NCBI GenBank assembly: GCA_012729595.1
Contig: JAAYCU010000129.1
Span: 1-47,352 of the forward strand
Reading direction: 5' to 3'
DNA from: Phycisphaerales bacterium
GTDB taxonomy: Bacteria > Planctomycetota > Phycisphaerae > UBA1845 > PWPN01
DNA: 47,352 nucleotides
Shown here: positions 27,585 through 38,115 of the stretch, piece after piece
Layout of the letters: each line of letters starts with the position of its first letter
How positions within the stretch are numbered: the first letter of the stretch is position 1
Made by a program: the position numbers and the translations under genes
The notes under the pieces: model-generated
Told to the model about the DNA's origin: nothing
Seen by the model: the letters and a program-made list of their open reading frames with translations, nothing else
Database searches by the model: none

Positions 27585-29930
27585 ATGATCGTATGGCGAA
27601 CCTTGGGGTTGGGACTCGGGCTGCTGATCGGGGTTTGTTTGGTTCATGGTCAGGAGCCCGTGGCGGCCGGTCAGGTCAAAACTTCTTTACTGGCGGATCG
27701 CTCGGCCATCACGCCCGGAGGGACCGTCGAATTGGCGGTCGTTTTCGAAATCCCCGACGGCTGGCATATTTATTGGCGGAACCGGGGCGAGGGGGGGATG
27801 GAGACGACCTTGGCCTGGAAACTGCCGGATGGTTTTGTCCTCGGCCCCGTGCGTTTTCCGCGGCCGAAGCGCTATATCGACGCGACCGGGGCCCATACGT
27901 TCATTCTGGAACGGCGGCCGGTGGTTCTCGCGGAACTGCGAGCCCCGAGTGACATCCAGGCCGGTCAGTCCGTGGAAATCGAAGTGGATGCCCGCTGGGC
28001 CGCCTGTAAAGAGTCCTGCGTTCTGGGCGCGGAGCGTTTGAAGCTGACCCTGCCGGTGACGGCCGACGCCGAAGAAGCGAAGTTGCTTCACGAGGATCAG
28101 TTTACGTTCGCCCGTGGGCAAGTGCCCTTGCCGATGGAGGAGGCGGCGTATCTCAAGCGTTTTGAGGCGAAGGCTAACGTGGACCGGATTCAATCGGGAA
28201 AGAAATTCGAGGTCGCGGTGGTCATCGAGGTGGCGGACGGATTTTATCTGTATGCACATGAACCGTTGGCGCAGGGACTCAATCCCACGGACCTGTTCCA
28301 TGACAGTGTAACCGGGCTGGTCTTCGATCGCCCCCGCTTTCCGCCGGGGCAGATGATCCAATCGTACGGCATGACCTTCTCGGTGTACAAGGACCGGGCG
28401 GTGGTGATTCTGCCGGTCGAGGCGCATGTGTTGCCGGCCGGAGAGGAAGTGCGCATCGGTGGAGTGTTGACCTATCAGGCTTGCAGCGAGCAGACGGGGC
28501 AATGCATGATGCCGACGGCGGCGGAGTGGTCGCTCACGATTCCGGTGGCCGACGCCGGCGAGGCGGTACGGACGGCGAACGAAGAATTGTTCAGGAGTAC
28601 GGCGGACTATCAAGCCGCTGGAGCGGGCAAGGGGCCGGACGGTCGAACACCATCAAGCGAGGCGGGGCAGGGTTTCACGCTGGACAGCGTGGTGCGGACT
28701 ACCGCCCGGCAGCGTGAGTATCCGCTGGCGGTCTGGCTGATATTTGCTTTTCTGGCCGGCGTGATCCTCAATATCACGCCCTGCGTCCTGCCGGTGATCT
28801 CGATCAAGGTGCTCAGTTTCGTGCAGCAGGCGAGCGAGTCGCCGGCCAGGGTATTTCGACTTGGGTTGGCTTTTTCGTTGGGGATGCTGGCGATTTACAA
28901 CGTCCTGGCGATCCTGGCCACGGCGGCGGGGCTGGTCTGGGGTCAGCATTTTCAGAGCCCGACGTTTACCCTGGTGATGGCCTCGGTGATCTTCGTTTTC
29001 GGATTGAGCGTTTACGGAGTGTTTACCCTCGGCGTGCCGCGGGCGGTGGGCGATCTAGCCGGGCAGGCTGAGGGTGAAGGTTATCTCGGCTCGGTCGCCA
29101 AGGGAGCGTTGGCGACGTTGATGGGGACGCCTTGCCTCGGGCCGTTTTTGGGGTCGGTGCTGGTGTGGTTGGCGACCCAGCCGCCGGTTTTGGTGTTCCT
29201 GATTTTCAACACGATCGGGTTGGGGATGGCTTTGCCCTATATTCTGTTGACCGCGCGCCCAGGCTGGCTGCGTTTCGTGCCCAAGGCCGGTCCTTGGCTG
29301 GAGACGTTCAAGCAGGCGATGGCCTTTTTGCTGATGGGCACGGTGATCTACCTGTTAGGCATCCTGAATAAGCAACTCGGCGGGTCGGCGGTAGTCTGGT
29401 CACTGGTCTTGCTGATGAGTCTGGCGATAGCCTGCTGGATCATCGGTCGCTGGCTGACTGCGGAAACCTCGGCCGGCGGGCGGATGATTGTTCTGGCCGT
29501 CGCCGTGGGCGTTGCCAGCCTGGGCGGATGGGTGAGTTATGGCCGCGGGTTCCGGCCGCCGTCAGATAGCGTGTTGCCCTGGGTGCCGTTTTCGATGGAG
29601 AAACTGACCGAGTTGACCGCCGAGGGACGCACCGTGTTCCTCGACATCACCGCGGACTGGTGTCCGAACTGCAAGTACAACATGGAATTCGTCTTTCATA
29701 CGGAGGAGGTGGCGGAGGCCATTCGGGAATATGATGTGGTTCCGATGCTGGCGGACTGGACGGGGCAGGATCCGACCATTGGCCGGCTGGTGAACATGCT
29801 GGCCCCCGGTGGCAGCGTGCCCTTGTGTGCGGTATTTCCCGCAGGCCGCCCAGATGAGCCGATCGTCATGCTTGAAATCGTCACCAAGCGGCAGGTGATC
29901 GAGGCCTTGCGACAGGGGTCGGGGAGGTGA
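27585..29930 (+). CDS. DsbD-like thiol:disulfide interchange protein (periplasmic domain + TM domain + thioredoxin-like domain)
   Basis: N-terminal DsbD-like periplasmic domain, ITPCVLPVISIKVLSF TM region, C-terminal DITADWCPNCKYNM. Confidence 0.92.
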   Translation: MIVWRTLGLGLGLLIGVCLVHGQEPVAAGQVKTSLLADRSAITPGGTVELAVVFEIPDGWHIYWRNRGEGGMETTLAWKLPDGFVLGPVRFPRPKRYIDATGAHTFILERRPVVLAELRAPSDIQAGQSVEIEVDARWAACKESCVLGAERLKLTLPVTADAEEAKLLHEDQFTFARGQVPLPMEEAAYLKRFEAKANVDRIQSGKKFEVAVVIEVADGFYLYAHEPLAQGLNPTDLFHDSVTGLVFDRPRFPPGQMIQSYGMTFSVYKDRAVVILPVEAHVLPAGEEVRIGGVLTYQACSEQTGQCMMPTAAEWSLTIPVADAGEAVRTANEELFRSTADYQAAGAGKGPDGRTPSSEAGQGFTLDSVVRTTARQREYPLAVWLIFAFLAGVILNITPCVLPVISIKVLSFVQQASESPARVFRLGLAFSLGMLAIYNVLAILATAAGLVWGQHFQSPTFTLVMASVIFVFGLSVYGVFTLGVPRAVGDLAGQAEGEGYLGSVAKGALATLMGTPCLGPFLGSVLVWLATQPPVLVFLIFNTIGLGMALPYILLTARPGWLRFVPKAGPWLETFKQAMAFLLMGTVIYLLGILNKQLGGSAVVWSLVLLMSLAIACWIIGRWLTAETSAGGRMIVLAVAVGVASLGGWVSYGRGFRPPSDSVLPWVPFSMEKLTELTAEGRTVFLDITADWCPNCKYNMEFVFHTEEVAEAIREYDVVPMLADWTGQDPTIGRLVNMLAPGGSVPLCAVFPAGRPDEPIVMLEIVTKRQVIEALRQGSGR

Positions 29931-29975
29931 GACGGAGAGAGGGGGGATGATGAGATTGCTGTTCGGGAGATCGAC

Positions 29976-30878
29976 TTGAGCGACGAAAAGGTATCCATAC
30001 TACTGGATACGGATATCGGCAGTAACATTGATGACGCGGTGGCGCTGGCGTATCTGCTGAAGCACCCGCGCTGCGAGCTGCTGGGCGTGACCACGGTGAG
30101 CGGCCAGCCGGTGGTCCGGGCTCGGCTGGTCAGCGCGGTATGCACCGCGTTCGGCCGATCGGAGGTTCCGGTTCATTGCGGGGCGGCGGCCCCGTTGCTG
30201 ATTGACCAACAGCAGTTAACGGTCTCGCAGTCCACGGTACTCGAACATTGGCCGCACCGTAGCGACTTCGACGAGAACACCGCCGTCGATTTTCTGCGTC
30301 GGACGATTCGCGAGCGTCCCGGGCAGATCACCTTGTTGAGTATCGGGCCGTTGACCAATATCGCTTTGCTCTATGCCCTGGATCCGGAGATTCCACTTCT
30401 GCTCAAGCGGCACGTGATGATGGCCGGTCTTTATTTTGGGCGGCAACCGGGTTATGGGCTGAGGGAATGGAATGCCCTGGTTGATCCGCATGCGACGGCG
30501 ATCGTTTTCGCCAAGGGCCCGGCCGACACGCGTTGCGTAGGGCTGGATGTGACCGTGCCGTGCCGGATTCCGGCGGAAGGCTTCCGTGATCATTTTCGCG
30601 ATGGTTCGTTGCGGATTATCCACGATATGGCCGAGACGTGGCTGGCCGGACGCAGCGAGGTTATTTTTCACGATCCGCTGGCGGCGGCCTGCGTGTTCCG
30701 GCCGGATTTGCTGCGTTGGACCCAAGGGCACGTGGAGGTGGAATTACAGAGTGTATCTCTGCAAGGGTTGACGGCGTTTTCCAAGAATATTCATCGAAAG
30801 ATTCATCAGGTGGCCGCCGAGGTCGATGCCCCGGCATTCTTCAAGCATTATTTCGAGATCAGCACCCGATTCGCGTGA
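29976..30878 (+). CDS. Nucleoside hydrolase (inosine/uridine-preferring family)
   Basis: ILLDTDIGSNIDDAVALAYLLKHP; LLSIGPLTNIALLYALDPEI; TTG start. Confidence 0.9.
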   Translation: MSDEKVSILLDTDIGSNIDDAVALAYLLKHPRCELLGVTTVSGQPVVRARLVSAVCTAFGRSEVPVHCGAAAPLLIDQQQLTVSQSTVLEHWPHRSDFDENTAVDFLRRTIRERPGQITLLSIGPLTNIALLYALDPEIPLLLKRHVMMAGLYFGRQPGYGLREWNALVDPHATAIVFAKGPADTRCVGLDVTVPCRIPAEGFRDHFRDGSLRIIHDMAETWLAGRSEVIFHDPLAAACVFRPDLLRWTQGHVEVELQSVSLQGLTAFSKNIHRKIHQVAAEVDAPAFFKHYFEISTRFA

Positions 30879-31034
30879 CGATCAATTTTGTGATAGGTCA
30901 GACCAATCACAGAACTCGGCCCGATTTTGATAAGTTGTGTGTGTTGGGGTTTTGCAGGGTCTTCATGGGTTTTCTCCACGCCGTTAAAGAATGGTTTAAG
31001 CTGCCAGAAGATGCTTGATTGATCGCTTAAACCT

Positions 31035-31595
31035 TTACGGCAACTCCAATGGGCGGGCGAGGCGTTCTTTCTCCGACTCGCGGATGGCCCGCTCCTGATC
31101 GGTCCATTTTTTGTAGAATTCGGCGGTTGACATCCACTGGCTGGTGATCCGGCCTTGTCCCTGTTCGTCGCGATGAAAAAGAAGCACCCCTCGGCCGTCC
31201 TGTTTCAGCAACATGTCAATAGGGCTGGTGAAGGCGATAATAACTGGTTCGGAGGCGATCATGGCGTAATATCGCTCGGCGTCGTTGGCGTAAGCTAGGA
31301 ATCGTGCTTCGCCGGGCAGGATGGCGGGCAGGATTTGCCAGCGATCTACGCTTTCCTGAAGGGTGGCCATGGGTTTGTGTAATCGGTCTAGCGTGGTGCC
31401 AAGCGTTCGTTGGTCTCTTTGCCAAGCCAGTAACAGGGTGACTACTAGCACGAGGATAACGAATTGGGCCAAGGAAAGCAGTATCCATCGTCGTTGCCGT
31501 CGCAGCCTGACTTTCGCCGCCTGCTGCTTGGCGTCGACGTGTAACCGTGTGGCGGGTCGGTTAACACCGACCGGTATCTGCTGGACCCAAAGCAT
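31035..31595 (-). CDS. Hypothetical single-TM protein
   Basis: 186-aa ORF with one hydrophobic segment WILLSLAQFVILVLVVTLLLAW; no recognised domain. Confidence 0.55.
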   Translation of the reverse strand: MLWVQQIPVGVNRPATRLHVDAKQQAAKVRLRRQRRWILLSLAQFVILVLVVTLLLAWQRDQRTLGTTLDRLHKPMATLQESVDRWQILPAILPGEARFLAYANDAERYYAMIASEPVIIAFTSPIDMLLKQDGRGVLLFHRDEQGQGRITSQWMSTAEFYKKWTDQERAIRESEKERLARPLELP

Positions 31596-31783
31596 GGGTT
31601 AGTCTCCGCATTCACCGCACAGGTGAAGCAATTAGTGAGTCCCGCGGATAGCGATATCCTGCTGCCCATTATAGGGCAATTCGGGGATTACGACAATACA
31701 CTGTTTATCGGTGAGTAAGTGTACGCAAGTTTAATTGGCAACAGAGGATAGCATTTCTCGGTGATTCTTTAATACTTTTAAGA

Positions 31784-32860
31784 TTACCGGCCGTGTTCGC
31801 GTTGGTATTGGCTGTTCAGTTCGGGATCGAGCACGCTGATAGCCGCGGTATCTAACAATTCCTGTTGCAATTCGTCCTGACGCAGGCGGATCAGGCGATC
31901 AAGGAAACGTTGCCGTAAGGTCTGCGGGTCGGCCTGTTCGAAGCTGACCTGGCTGGCGGGGAAACGCCTCTCCAGTCTAAGGATCTGATAGACGCCGCCT
32001 TCGTGAATTGTTGTGGAAATCGCGCCTTCCTGAAGCTGGAAGGCGGCCTCGCGGATCAGGGGGGAGACGGCCGGGTCGTGTCGGGTGAAGGGCGGCAGTA
32101 ATCCACCCTGGTCGGCGGTCAAGGGGTTTTCGCTAAACTGGCGAGCGAGCAGTTCGAAGTCCTTGCCGGATGCCAGCAGGGTGCGGATGTTCCGGGCGGC
32201 CTCCAGGCTCGACAGTTGTATATGCCTGACCTGGATTCGTTCGGCATAGTCCAGGTTGTATTGCTCGCGGAGCATGGCCTCGCTGATCTGCATTTGCTCC
32301 GTTTCCGCGACGGCGATCTTGCGCAGTAAGGCGAGCGTTTCCATACGCAGATCCCATTCCCGGGTCGAGATATTTTTCGCCCGGAGGATCTGTTCCAGTT
32401 GGCGTTGGGCGGCGGGGCGATCGAGTGGAGGCGTGTCGGGGCGGACGATGGGGGTGGCGATCCGCTGGAGGGCGTTTTCATGCTCGGTGGCGACGTCGGC
32501 CGGCGTGATCGAAAGGCTCAGGTCCGCGGCCCGCTGGCGGGCGAGTTGCAGGAGGATTAACTGCTCCAATATCTTCAGGCCGTGGCTGTGGATCAGCAGT
32601 TCGGTCAACTGTGATCGGTAAATGGGCTTTCCGCCAACTTTGGCGACAATCGCGTCGGCGGGCGGTTCATGGTCGGTGGCGGTGGCCGGCTGCGATGATA
32701 ACGCATCTCCGGTTGGCTTGGGCGCCGCCGACGGTGTTTCATTTGGCGCGGGTGTTTCCCAGGCGGTGAATACGGATGGGCCGGTCGATACGTTCTGCTG
32801 CTGGCAGCCGGAAAGCAGGATCGTCGTAAGCAAGCCGAGCAAGCCACATAATCGTGCCAT
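31784..32860 (-). CDS. Parvulin-type peptidylprolyl isomerase lipoprotein
   Basis: Lipobox LLSGC at N-terminus; VRHIQLSSLEAARNIRTLLASGKDFELLARQFSENPLTADQGGLLPPF is parvulin-like. Confidence 0.87.
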   Translation of the reverse strand: MARLCGLLGLLTTILLSGCQQQNVSTGPSVFTAWETPAPNETPSAAPKPTGDALSSQPATATDHEPPADAIVAKVGGKPIYRSQLTELLIHSHGLKILEQLILLQLARQRAADLSLSITPADVATEHENALQRIATPIVRPDTPPLDRPAAQRQLEQILRAKNISTREWDLRMETLALLRKIAVAETEQMQISEAMLREQYNLDYAERIQVRHIQLSSLEAARNIRTLLASGKDFELLARQFSENPLTADQGGLLPPFTRHDPAVSPLIREAAFQLQEGAISTTIHEGGVYQILRLERRFPASQVSFEQADPQTLRQRFLDRLIRLRQDELQQELLDTAAISVLDPELNSQYQREHGR

Positions 32861-33022
32861 GAGCAACCCTTTCCATTGGTTCGTGCGGCATTAGTGGCTT
32901 GAAGCTACTGGCGCAGGCGGGGCTGGTCAAGAGGGCGTCGAGTCTGCCGCTTGGAGTCGGCGATGTTTTATCTGGTGGCACGTGCGTTTACAATGGGAGT
33001 ATAGCTAGGCACAAAGGATGTC

Positions 33023-34147
33023 ATGTTCATGGAATCGATGTTTTTTCAGCGCAGGATGACCCGGCGGGTGATGGTGGGACCGGTGGCGATCGGGGGGGGC
33101 GAGCCGGTGCGGTTGCAGTCCATGACCAGCACTCCCACGCACGATATCGAGGCGACGGCGGGGCAGATTCGCCGGCTGGTGGAGGCGGGCTGCGAGCTGG
33201 TCCGGGTGGCCGTCCCGGAGCCGAGGGATACCGCCGCGCTGCCCGAGCTGATCCGGCAAAGCCCGGTGCCGATAGTCGCCGATGTGCATTTTCATTATCA
33301 GCGGGCGTTGGAGGCGGTGGCCGCCGGTGTGCATAAGATTCGTCTGAATCCCGGAAACATCCAGGACCGTAAGCAGATCGAACGGGTGATCCACGCCTGC
33401 CGGGACGCGGGCATTCCGATCCGCATCGGGGTTAACGAGGGCAGCGTCGTCGAGCGGCGGGAGGCGACGGCGCGGGCCGACGAACTGCGCTGGCTGATGG
33501 CCGACCGGCGCGGGGCCTTGATCGATTTGATGGTTCGGAAGCTGGAGGAATATATTCGCCTGTTCGAGGCAAACGGTTTTTACGATCTGGTTCTGGCGGC
33601 CAAGAGCCATGACGCGGCGGTGGTGATCGAGGCTTACCGGGCGCTCGGCAAACGGTTCGATTTCCCTTTGCATCTGGGTGTGACCCATGCCGGTCCGCCG
33701 GAAACGGGGCGGATTCGCTCGGTGGCCGCCTTGGGCACGCTACTGGCCGAGGGGATCGGCGACACGATCCGTATTTCCTACGCGGCCGATCCGGTCGAGG
33801 AGGTGTTGGACGGCAAGGAATTGCTTTGCAGTCTGGGACTGCGGCCGCGAAATGAGCCGGAGCTGATCGCCTGTCCGACCTGCGGGCGGATCGAGGTGGA
33901 CCTCGTCGATCTGGTCGGCCGGGTGCGGGCCAAGCTGGCCGAGATCAAGGCCCCGCTCAAGGTGGCGGTCATGGGCTGTGCGGTGAACGGGCCGGGCGAA
34001 TGTGAGGGGGCGGATGTAGCCATCTTCGCCGGCCGGGGCAAGGGAATGATCTACGTGCGCGGCGAACGGAAGCGGGTGGTAAACGAAGCGGAGATGCTCG
34101 ACGCTTTGCTGGAGGAATGTCGGGGGCTGATAGCAAAAAGCCGCTGA
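33023..34147 (+). CDS. ispG: 4-hydroxy-3-methylbut-2-en-1-yl diphosphate synthase
   Basis: VRLQSMTSTPTHDIEAT, VADVHFHYQRALEA, IRLNPGNI, IACPTCGRIEVDL, GCAVNGPGECEGADVAIFAG. Confidence 0.97.
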   Translation: MFMESMFFQRRMTRRVMVGPVAIGGGEPVRLQSMTSTPTHDIEATAGQIRRLVEAGCELVRVAVPEPRDTAALPELIRQSPVPIVADVHFHYQRALEAVAAGVHKIRLNPGNIQDRKQIERVIHACRDAGIPIRIGVNEGSVVERREATARADELRWLMADRRGALIDLMVRKLEEYIRLFEANGFYDLVLAAKSHDAAVVIEAYRALGKRFDFPLHLGVTHAGPPETGRIRSVAALGTLLAEGIGDTIRISYAADPVEEVLDGKELLCSLGLRPRNEPELIACPTCGRIEVDLVDLVGRVRAKLAEIKAPLKVAVMGCAVNGPGECEGADVAIFAGRGKGMIYVRGERKRVVNEAEMLDALLEECRGLIAKSR

Positions 34148-34166
34148 TGTTGGATTTGTGCAGTAG

Positions 34167-34620
34167 TCAGACGTTTGTGGTGTCGAGCAGGTTGGGCATG
34201 GCAGTGGGCATATCGTTCGCGTTTTCAATCAGCGTTTTGGGTAGATCGCCGTTCACGTCCAGGATGCCCCGGGCTAGTTCGGAACGCAGGCCCGGCATAT
34301 TGATGATCGGAAACGCTCGGGCTTCGAACGGTACGGCCTGCAAATTGACCTGGCAGTTTGATCGATCCGCATAATGGGCAATGGGCTGAGCAGATGATCC
34401 AGCAGAAAGGGGTAGATGGTAAGGTTCTCATGGAGCTGCGTCTGTCCGGCTTGGTTCATACGCTGGACGTGCGCCTTCAGGAAGCGCCGGACATAGCCTG
34501 AATCACGTAAGTGGTTCTCCCGGACGAACCGACGGTCCGGGATGATCGCCTGTTGACTGCGTGGTCAGGGTCATCGATTACCGTCAGCCCAAGACCTTGG
34601 AGGGCTGCGACGGGCAGAGC
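34167..34620 (-). pseudogene. Multiply frameshifted ORF remnant of unknown family
   Basis: Minus-strand pieces in different frames join into protein-like sequence: ALPVAALQGLGLTVIDDPDHAVN / AIIPDRRFVRENHLRDSGYVRRFLKAHVQRMNQAGQTQLHENLTIYPFLLDHLLSPLPIMRIDQTA / QVNLQAVPFEARAFPIINMPGLRSELARGILDVNGDLPKTLIENANDMPTAMPNLLDTTNV*. Confidence 0.55.
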
Positions 34621-34789
34621 CTATAACGGGCCGTGAATCAGGCTGTGGATTTGATGTCAAGAACACTGAGCATATAACCAAAGCTATCGGGTCCAGGCTG
34701 ACAACTCTTTCCCGATACGGTCATGCAAGCCGCCAACTTGTGTATTGGAGCTCTGCAATATGCCTAACCCGTCGCAACGCGCGGGGGGG

Positions 34790-35941
34790 TTACGACTGCT
34801 CGGATACCGCAGCCGCCGGCTCGACCAGAATCGGAAAGACGGAACGATAGTCCGGTCGGCGGGTGATGCGTGTTTCCACCTTGATCCGCCAGGAGTAACG
34901 CGGGTAACCCTTTTCCTGCGGTAAGGAGCTGGCCGGCTGATCTGCGGGGATAATCAACTCGCCATTGACCATGAGTTTCTCGCCGGGACGAACCGGCGGA
35001 TTTTCCAATAGGGCAATACGCTGCTGGTAATGCGTGTGCGTGTCATAGTGAGTGCTTTTTCCGCTTCTCCGCTGCGTAATCGCCTCGCAGGATAATGAAA
35101 CTTCAAGTTGCCGAATATCCAGGAGCGTGAAGACGGTTTGTTCAATGGAAACCGCCAGCCGGTCGCCTAACGCAAAGGTCGGGCCGTTAACGAAAACCTC
35201 CGCGTCTCCAAGCTGGTGCAACAATAAGTGCCAATAGATGAGCATACACGAAGGGGCTAAACCAGCACCCGCATATATTAACGAAGCTATGATCACAAAC
35301 TGGCCGTAAGGCGGTTCGGCTACGCGGCAATAATGACCAATGGTCAGCATTCCGACGGCAAACCATACACCGGTCATCAGTAAGGCCACTCGGCGGCGAT
35401 CGGCAATGCGACTGACCGGCGGAACAAGATACCACCCATGCTCCGACGGATACGGTGACCGGGCTTCGGCCAGCCAGCCTTTGCCGAGCGTGTATATGAA
35501 GCCGGCCGCAATCCAGAACAGCATGGGGGACAGCATCAAGACGTAAGGTATGAAACTGTATTCGCGCACCAGAAAAGCCTCGGACGGATCGTGCGGATTG
35601 TAATAGGCTTCATAGCTGTCTCCGATAACGAAACGGGAGTTCAGCTCGCTGGCCCATTCGTGTCCGCTACTTTCGTCCAGCGGAGTCACCAGTGCGCAGG
35701 TATACGTTACTCCGTCAACTTCGTAGCGATAATGAATCACCGGTTTATACGAAGTGCTGATTTGGCCTTCACTGTTCGTGGAGGTATGCGATTCGATATC
35801 CTTGGATAATACCGTGGCCTGGACCGGTCGATAGGTGCTGATTATCCGATGCTGATTCCAGACCATGCTCACGCCAATACCCATGAATATCATCGGAAAC
35901 AGGACGAAAGCCAGCAGAAAGAGTCGCAAAAACGTTTTCAT
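34790..35941 (-). CDS. DUF3592-like membrane protein
   Basis: VIHYRYEVDGVTYTC...GDSYEAYYNPHDPSEAFLV between TM segments. Confidence 0.75.
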   Translation of the reverse strand: MKTFLRLFLLAFVLFPMIFMGIGVSMVWNQHRIISTYRPVQATVLSKDIESHTSTNSEGQISTSYKPVIHYRYEVDGVTYTCALVTPLDESSGHEWASELNSRFVIGDSYEAYYNPHDPSEAFLVREYSFIPYVLMLSPMLFWIAAGFIYTLGKGWLAEARSPYPSEHGWYLVPPVSRIADRRRVALLMTGVWFAVGMLTIGHYCRVAEPPYGQFVIIASLIYAGAGLAPSCMLIYWHLLLHQLGDAEVFVNGPTFALGDRLAVSIEQTVFTLLDIRQLEVSLSCEAITQRRSGKSTHYDTHTHYQQRIALLENPPVRPGEKLMVNGELIIPADQPASSLPQEKGYPRYSWRIKVETRITRRPDYRSVFPILVEPAAAVSEQS

Positions 35942-35993
35942 GCGAAATATCTCCGACCAAGCCACGCATTTCAATGCGTCCTAAGAACAACGA

Positions 35994-37820
35994 TCAGACG
36001 AAAATCGCGGTCACCACCGTCCAGCCTACCGCCGCTAGAGCGGCAGCGGCCGTTGCTTGTGGGATCTGCGTCTTGACGTGGTCCATCAGATCGCAACCGG
36101 TACACATCGCGCTGAGTACGGTGGTATCCGAGATCGGTGAGCACTGGTCACCGTAAACGCTGCCGTTCAGGGTCGCCGCGAAGCACAGAGCCATAAACAG
36201 TTGCGGGTGGGCCAGACCCTGTCCGTCGGCTACTGCCCACGCCAAGGGCATGGCCAGAGGAAAAGCTACCGCGAAAGTGCCCCAACTCGTCCCCGTGGAA
36301 AAGGCAATCGCCATGGTCATCGCCTGCATCATCACCGGTAGAATCCAGTATGGAATCCGTTCGCCCAGCAGTTCGACCAGGAAAATCCCCGCACCGGCTT
36401 GTTCACTGATACGTCCGATGGTTATGGCCAGCAGCAACACTACCGAACCGAGCACCACACCCTTTAATCCGTCGGCAAACCCTTCCATAAGTTGTCGTAA
36501 CTTCATGCCTCTCAGCAAGGTCAGGGTTATAGCCGACAATAATGCCGCTCCAAAGGCCCACAGCACTTCCGGTAAGCCACTGGTTATGAACGTGCTCACC
36601 GCAATACCGATTAGGATCGTCAACGGGGCGAAGAATTCAATTACATGTGGGCGATAACCTGGTGGCACGCGGGAGGTTTGCAGCTCCTTGGCGCTGAGCG
36701 GCTCGGCATCGGGAGCATCAAGTTCGCCGGTAGTACGTGCCCGCAAGATCGCCGCCCGCATTTTTCCGCCAAGAAATGCTGATCGTTCGATGCTCAACAG
36801 AAAGGTGGCGGCTACCGCCAGCCAGGCATAAAAGAACAAGGGAATGCTCTTGAAGAAAAAGGCCACTCGGTCCGCCTCGGTCGCCAGCCAGGGTACGCCG
36901 GCAACGAAGATCAAGGCTTGCACGTAGCCCGGCCAGGCATTGAACGCCAGCAGCAAGGCGATAGGTGAGGCGGTCTAATCCACGACATAGGATAATTCTT
37001 CGTGGCTGACACCTTCCCGGTCGGCCAGCGGTTTGACCGTTGTACCCACCAGCACCGTACTGACCGTTCCACCCTGAAAAAAGATCACCCCCAAGATCCA
37101 GGCGACCAGCTTGGCCGATCGCGGTCCACGTACCATCCGGCGGGTCATCATATCAGCGAAAGCCTGAGCCGCGCCAGTGCGCGACCAGACCCCCATCAGC
37201 CCACCAAGCAGCCATAAATACAGAATAAGCACCTGGGCGGCTTCCCGACTCATCAGAATGCCGACTAGCACCTGCCCGGTAAGATCGTAACGACTCAGCA
37301 GTAACGCTCCGGTTACGATACCCCCGAACAAGGCGGCCAGCGGCTCGCGGGTCATCCAGCATAAAAGCACCGCCGTCAAGGCCGGCAACAGGGACCAATA
37401 GCGCCAGTGGGGGTTGGCTCGAAGCCGAAAATATCTACGCTCCGCTCCCTCGGCATCGAGCGCCGCCTCATAGACGTATTCTTCTTTAACCTCGGGAGAT
37501 AAGCCATTGTGGTTCAGGTGCCGCACCAGCTCGGGTCGCAACCTGGAATCGATAAGGGGGGTTATTTTGTCCAGATATACGGGTTGCTCGCGGTGTACGT
37601 AATACAACCGCCCCTGCTCGTTCTCGTGAACGTCGAGGGCGATCTTTTCCACGGTCCAGGTCGGCGGGACATATCGGCCGACCCTATAACCGGCCAGCAA
37701 AGCCAGTAGGAACACCCAGAAGGCCGGGGTTCGAGTTATGCGCGCGACGGAAGCCAACAAACGTCGCGTCTCGCTCCCCGAGCCTCGGTTATTCACCAAC
37801 CCATCTCCGACAAACACCAT
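35994..37820 (-). pseudogene. NhaC-family Na+/H+ antiporter interrupted by an in-frame TAG (36975-36977)
   Basis: Both ORFs are in the same frame (both ends 0 mod 3): ...[26 protein letters not shown]...; C-terminal half has [36 protein letters not shown]. Confidence 0.82.
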
Positions 37821-37839
37821 GATGCCAAACGATTCATCG

Positions 37840-37974
37840 CGGCATGGCCCATCAGAACCGCAAGCGCAAGCGCGGGGTCGAAGGAGAACAAAGCCCCAGT
37901 ACTCGAAGCGATATTCTACACCGGCCGGTCGCTTCCTCTGCGTGTCCTGATGGCATGCGCGCTGAACACATACG
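37840..37974 (+). repeat. Dispersed 'NPKRKRG' repeat, copy 2
   Basis: GGCATGGCCCATCAGAACCGCAAGCGCAAGCGCGGGGTCGAAGGAG ... CGCTGAACACATACG; matches copy 1 at 14061. Confidence 0.75.
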
Positions 37975-38115
37975 CGGGCATTGTCCACGAAGCCGTGCCC
38001 CTCGGCAACCGCGAACCCATACCATCTGTCTCCAGCTCTGGCGTGGGCGGCGGCGCGTATGTAGAATCGCTCCCTTCATGTAGACAACGTTTCTTGGGAG
38101 CAAAGGAGAATCCCC

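Noticed and set aside
36975-36977. Genome-wide TAG reassignment (e.g. pyrrolysine or amber recoding)
   Set aside because: TAG ends other intact genes in this window (TatD at 21558, HEAT protein at 6197), so a global recoding is unlikely.
37821-37988. N-terminal 56 aa of the NhaC ORF as called
   Set aside because: This part translates the dispersed repeat; the likely start is the Met at 37820.
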